DNA of 64,000 nt, from positions 1-64,000 of the forward strand of contig JAQTZZ010000009.1 of NCBI GenBank assembly GCA_028687545.1, written 5' to 3'. Below the pieces are notes generated by a model. That model worked only from the letters and a program-made list of their open reading frames with translations. It was not told the DNA's origin and did no database searches. Every line of letters starts with the position of its first letter. Within the stretch, counting starts at the first letter, position 1. Shown one piece after another: positions 61,319-64,000 of the stretch. The position numbers and the translations under genes were made by a program. Source of the stretch: Candidatus Wallbacteria bacterium (GTDB lineage Bacteria > Muiribacteriota > JAQTZZ01).

Positions 61319-62296
61319 GTGACTGCTGCGTTATTAACACTTGGAGTGCTGGGACTGCTGTTTGGCTTACTGCTTTCGCTTGCTTCTATTGCTTTCCATC
61401 AAAAAAAAAGTGACAGACAGGAAGCAATACTTAACTTACTTCCTGGATCCAATTGCGGGGGATGCGGTTTTGCGGGCTGTTCCGGTTATGCAGAAGCCTT
61501 GTCAATCAATGCAGCATCAGCAGGGTTATGTCTTCCAGGAGGAGAAAAGACGATTTCTCGGATTCAGTCTCTACTTGGACTTACAGGTGGAAAAGCTGCT
61601 GCCAGGAAGGCTTATGTATTCTGCTATGGGAGTAATGAATCTGCGAAAAAAGAATGTATCTATTCAGGAATTCCAGATTGCATGGCAGCAGACCTGATCT
61701 CTGGCGGAGAAAAAAGCTGTCAATCTGGCTGTCTTGGTTATGGGAACTGTGCCAAGGTCTGCCGATTCTCAGCAATTACGGTTTCCAGTGAAGGGCTGGC
61801 TGAGGTGAATCCTGAAAAATGCACTGGTTGTGGGAAATGTCTTCCAGTCTGTCCCAGACAATTGATTAAAATGGTTCCTGCTGGGAAAAAGGTATTTGTA
61901 GGCTGCAATTCACATGAAAAAGGAGCACAGGTAAAAAAAGTCTGCGATATAGGGTGCATAGGATGCAAAGTCTGTGAGAAAGTGTGCAAAGTACAGGCGA
62001 TTAAAGTCTTTGATAATCTGGCTGTAATTGATTATGAAAAATGTACGGAATGCATGCTCTGCTGCGAAAAATGTCCGGTCGGAATGATCAAGGGAATTCC
62101 TAAAGTCAGGTCACAGGCCATTATCGGCAACGACTGTGTTGGTTGCGGATTGTGCATAGTTGAATGTCCGGTTAAAGCCTTGTCAGGGGAGAAGAAACGC
62201 AAACCGGCAGTAGACCCGACCCTCTGTACAGGATGTGGAATCTGTGTAGTCAAATGCCCTAAACAGGCCATTTCATTAAAGAGACAAGATGCCTAA
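61319..62296 (+). CDS. RnfB-like polyferredoxin
   Basis: The 325-residue protein starts at a GTG with TGGAGGAAAA upstream. The N-terminus is a membrane anchor (ALLTLGVLGLLFGLLLSLASIAF). A 4Fe-4S Fes domain follows with CGGCGFAGCSGYAEAL, as in RnfB. Four to five CxxCxxCxxxCP-type clusters occupy residues 150-320 (CTGCGKCLPVCP, CIGCKVCEKVCK, CTECMLCCEKCP, CVGCGLCIVECP, CTGCGICVVKCP). RnfB normally belongs to the Na+-pumping ferredoxin:NAD+ complex, but no rnfC, D, G, E or A gene is next to it. It overlaps the radical SAM gene by 8 bases. Confidence 0.85.
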   Translation: MTAALLTLGVLGLLFGLLLSLASIAFHQKKSDRQEAILNLLPGSNCGGCGFAGCSGYAEALSINAASAGLCLPGGEKTISRIQSLLGLTGGKAAARKAYVFCYGSNESAKKECIYSGIPDCMAADLISGGEKSCQSGCLGYGNCAKVCRFSAITVSSEGLAEVNPEKCTGCGKCLPVCPRQLIKMVPAGKKVFVGCNSHEKGAQVKKVCDIGCIGCKVCEKVCKVQAIKVFDNLAVIDYEKCTECMLCCEKCPVGMIKGIPKVRSQAIIGNDCVGCGLCIVECPVKALSGEKKRKPAVDPTLCTGCGICVVKCPKQAISLKRQDA

Positions 62297-63269
62297 GGAA
62301 GCTCTACATTATCGGCGTGGAGATGTGATCTGCCTTCTCTGCCCGCATGAATGCAGGTTGAAAAACGGACAGACCGGTAATTGCAAGGCAAGGACTGCCA
62401 TCGACGGCAGACTATACTCTGATAATTACGGAAGTGTGACCGGAATCGGCATGGATCCGGTGGAAAAAAAACCGCTTTATCATTTTTATCCGGGATCCGA
62501 AATTCTTTCAATCGGCACTTTTGGCTGCAACCTTCATTGTTTTTTCTGTCAAAATTATTCTATTTCTCAAGCGGTAGCGCAAGCAAAGGAAATACAGCCT
62601 GAGGATCTTGCTGATCTATTGAGGGAATATGGCGGGATTGGAGTGGCATATACTTATTCGGAACCGCTGATCTGGTATGAATTTGTATCGGATTGCTGCA
62701 GGATAGTCAGGAAAAACGGCAAGAAAAACGTACTGGTAACGAACGGATTTATCAAGCCAGAACCTCTTGCCGAGCTGCTGCCGTCTATTGACGCAATGAA
62801 TATTGACTTGAAAGCGTTCAGTGATGAATTCTATCGGAAGCACTGCGGCGGACAACTGGCGCCTGTGCTGGAAACCATTCGAATTTCAGCCAAGTCCTGT
62901 CATGTGGAGTTGACCAATCTGGTGGTCACGGACTTGAACGACAATGAAGAAGAATTCATGGAACTGGTTGAATTTGTGGCAGAGATTGACAGAGAGATTC
63001 CGCTGCACATTTCACGTTATCATCCCTCATATAACTGCTTGAATCCAGCAACCAGTCAGGTGACGCTGCAGCGGTTTTATCAGATTGCCAAAGAAAAACT
63101 TCAATTCGTTTATCTTGGCAATCTGATGGATAAGGAAGCCTCTTCCACTTTCTGTCCTGGCTGTGGTAAGATGGTTGTTGAAAGATTAGGCTATAATGTC
63201 AGAAACCGGTTGAAAGGGAGAAACTGCCCTTTCTGTGGAACCGGGGTCAAAGGAGAGTATTTTGGCTAA
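62289..63269 (+). CDS. amrS: AmmeMemoRadiSam system radical SAM protein AmrS
   Basis: The 326-residue protein resembles pyruvate-formate-lyase-activating enzymes and is typical of AmrS. Motifs are the N-terminal CLLCPHECRLKNGQTGNC, GSVTGIGMDPVEKKPLYHFYPG and the radical SAM cluster CNLHCFFCQNYSISQ (CxxxCxxC). The C-terminal knot has CPGCGKMVV and NCPFCG. Partner proteins AmmeMemoRadiSam A and B are not nearby. The gene starts within the rnfB-like gene and ends inside the start of the next gene, so all three are likely co-transcribed. Confidence 0.88.
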   Translation: MPKEALHYRRGDVICLLCPHECRLKNGQTGNCKARTAIDGRLYSDNYGSVTGIGMDPVEKKPLYHFYPGSEILSIGTFGCNLHCFFCQNYSISQAVAQAKEIQPEDLADLLREYGGIGVAYTYSEPLIWYEFVSDCCRIVRKNGKKNVLVTNGFIKPEPLAELLPSIDAMNIDLKAFSDEFYRKHCGGQLAPVLETIRISAKSCHVELTNLVVTDLNDNEEEFMELVEFVAEIDREIPLHISRYHPSYNCLNPATSQVTLQRFYQIAKEKLQFVYLGNLMDKEASSTFCPGCGKMVVERLGYNVRNRLKGRNCPFCGTGVKGEYFG

Positions 63270-64000
63270 CTCCTCCTTCGAATGGGAAGGCCACAGCAGG
63301 AAACCCAAGACTACCGACAGGATGATTGTTTATATCATCTGGTTTGTTACACTCGCCCTGATCGTGAGCGTGGGAGTGCTGATCAACAAAAAAATCGAAA
63401 AGAATGAGCAGGCAAAGCAGATACTGTTTTCGGCTCATTACAGGGAAGAAACTGTTAAAACACCCGAAAAAAAACAGGACAGACCGGATCTGAAAACCCC
63501 TGAAAAGACGGTTGCTGAGAAAACCGAAGACTTCGGGGATTTAAAAAAGCCCTATTCTCTAAGAATCCTGGAAAGCTTTGACAGCTTCCGCCATGCAAAT
63601 CAGAGAGCGCTGGAGTTTGAATCAAAAAACTTCATTGTGCAGATAGTGCCCGATGAATCAAAGTATTTCCTGGAACTGGAATCATTCAAAGAAGAAAAGG
63701 ATGTGCTGGCTTTGAAGGAAACGCTGCAGACTGGTAATATACAGAGTAAAATTGTTTCAAGGAGCACGAATGGATTGAATCCCCAGCGTGACCTGGAGGA
63801 TGAAATTATAAAGCTCAAGGAAAACTTGAAAACAGAAAAAACTGCGGAAGTTGCTGCACAGGCTGATGTCAAAACCACAGAAGAGTTGAAAACCACAAAG
63901 GAAGTGGTTTTGGCGGGTGAATCTTCCAGGCCAGGAAAAACTTCCGAAGCGGTTGTAGGGAAGCCAGCCAGAGAAATGACAGCCGAAAAGAAAGAAACTG
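63262..64000 (+). CDS. Membrane-anchored SPOR-like protein, cut by the window end
   Basis: The frame starts at TTG 63262 with AGGAGAG upstream, overlaps the end of amrS by 8 bases, and remains open to base 64000 (246 codons). It has an N-terminal cytosolic stub, one membrane segment (about residues 21-40, MIVYIIWFVTLALIVSVGVL) and a lysine/glutamate-rich linker. A module around residues 95-165 (SLRILESFDSFRHANQ, YFLELESFKEEKDVLALKE) has the spacing of SPOR peptidoglycan-binding repeats. A second low-complexity linker continues past the edge. An ATG at 63322 would omit the stub. It is probably a cell-wall/division protein. Confidence 0.65.
   Translation, partial: MANSSFEWEGHSRKPKTTDRMIVYIIWFVTLALIVSVGVLINKKIEKNEQAKQILFSAHYREETVKTPEKKQDRPDLKTPEKTVAEKTEDFGDLKKPYSLRILESFDSFRHANQRALEFESKNFIVQIVPDESKYFLELESFKEEKDVLALKETLQTGNIQSKIVSRSTNGLNPQRDLEDEIIKLKENLKTEKTAEVAAQADVKTTEELKTTKEVVLAGESSRPGKTSEAVVGKPAREMTAEKKET

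Overview
The window looks like a chromosomal segment of a Gram-negative bacterium from a poorly sampled lineage. The evidence for an outer membrane is a lipid A operon (lpxI, two lpxB-type genes, an msbA-type exporter) and a protein ending in a predicted outer-membrane barrel. The mix of large TPR proteins, long bacterial Ig-like repeat proteins and CTC-type L25 would suit a candidate phylum such as Wallbacteria or Riflebacteria, but that placement is inference; no 16S gene is present. The replication origin lies near the right end (60.8-61.3 kb). There is no sign of prophage, insertion sequence or CRISPR; nearly everything is densely packed chromosomal genes, many overlapping by 1-20 bases.

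Layout. 0.2-1.5 kb: asnS (minus). 1.7-6.8 kb: glmM, two cyclic-nucleotide-binding-domain proteins and a DnaE (DNA polymerase III alpha) homologue whose catalytic aspartates are mostly replaced. 6.8-12.7 kb (minus): lpxI, a second lpxB-like gene, msbA-like ABC exporter, lpxB and an M20 peptidase, all overlapping. 12.9-24.5 kb (plus): SH3b/VCBS-like secreted protein, rlmH, an unknown gene, a 1574-residue TPR protein fused to a degenerate DinG-like exonuclease-helicase, a DAP/ornithine-type PLP decarboxylase, a formylglycine-generating-enzyme-family protein and an SGNH hydrolase with inserted TPRs. 24.6 kb: tRNA-Gly(CCC) with terminator, promoter and a repeat-bearing leader. 25-34.4 kb (minus): three secreted proteins with about 25 SbsA-type Ig-like domains in total, plus a small membrane protein.

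34.5-46.3 kb: hydroxyacid dehydrogenase, prmA, an unknown gene, rlmN, a histidine kinase, a secreted protein, an NtrC-type regulator, a WtpA-type tungstate/molybdate-binding protein, L25, a RicT/PSP1 protein, a RibU-like ECF S component and folC. 46.3-52.8 kb (minus): a four-gene partner-switching operon (transglutaminase-like, HEAT-TPR membrane protein, FHA-GAF-SpoIIE-RsbW protein, STAS antagonist). 52.8-58.2 kb: NUDIX hydrolase, two small subunits of a xanthine dehydrogenase/CO dehydrogenase-type enzyme with no large subunit, a gluzincin-PD40-barrel protein and a Bax-inhibitor-1 protein. 58.3-64 kb: recF and dnaA without dnaN between them, an oriC with DnaA boxes and a DnaA-trio-like element, an RnfB-like ferredoxin, an AmrS-type radical SAM protein and a truncated SPOR-like membrane protein.

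The most unusual content is a set of apparent pseudoenzymes that keep the architecture of DNA replication/repair or protein-processing enzymes but have lost active-site residues: the DnaE-like protein, the TPR-DinG-like protein and the transglutaminase-like protein. Assignments rest on motif reading by eye; no database search was run.
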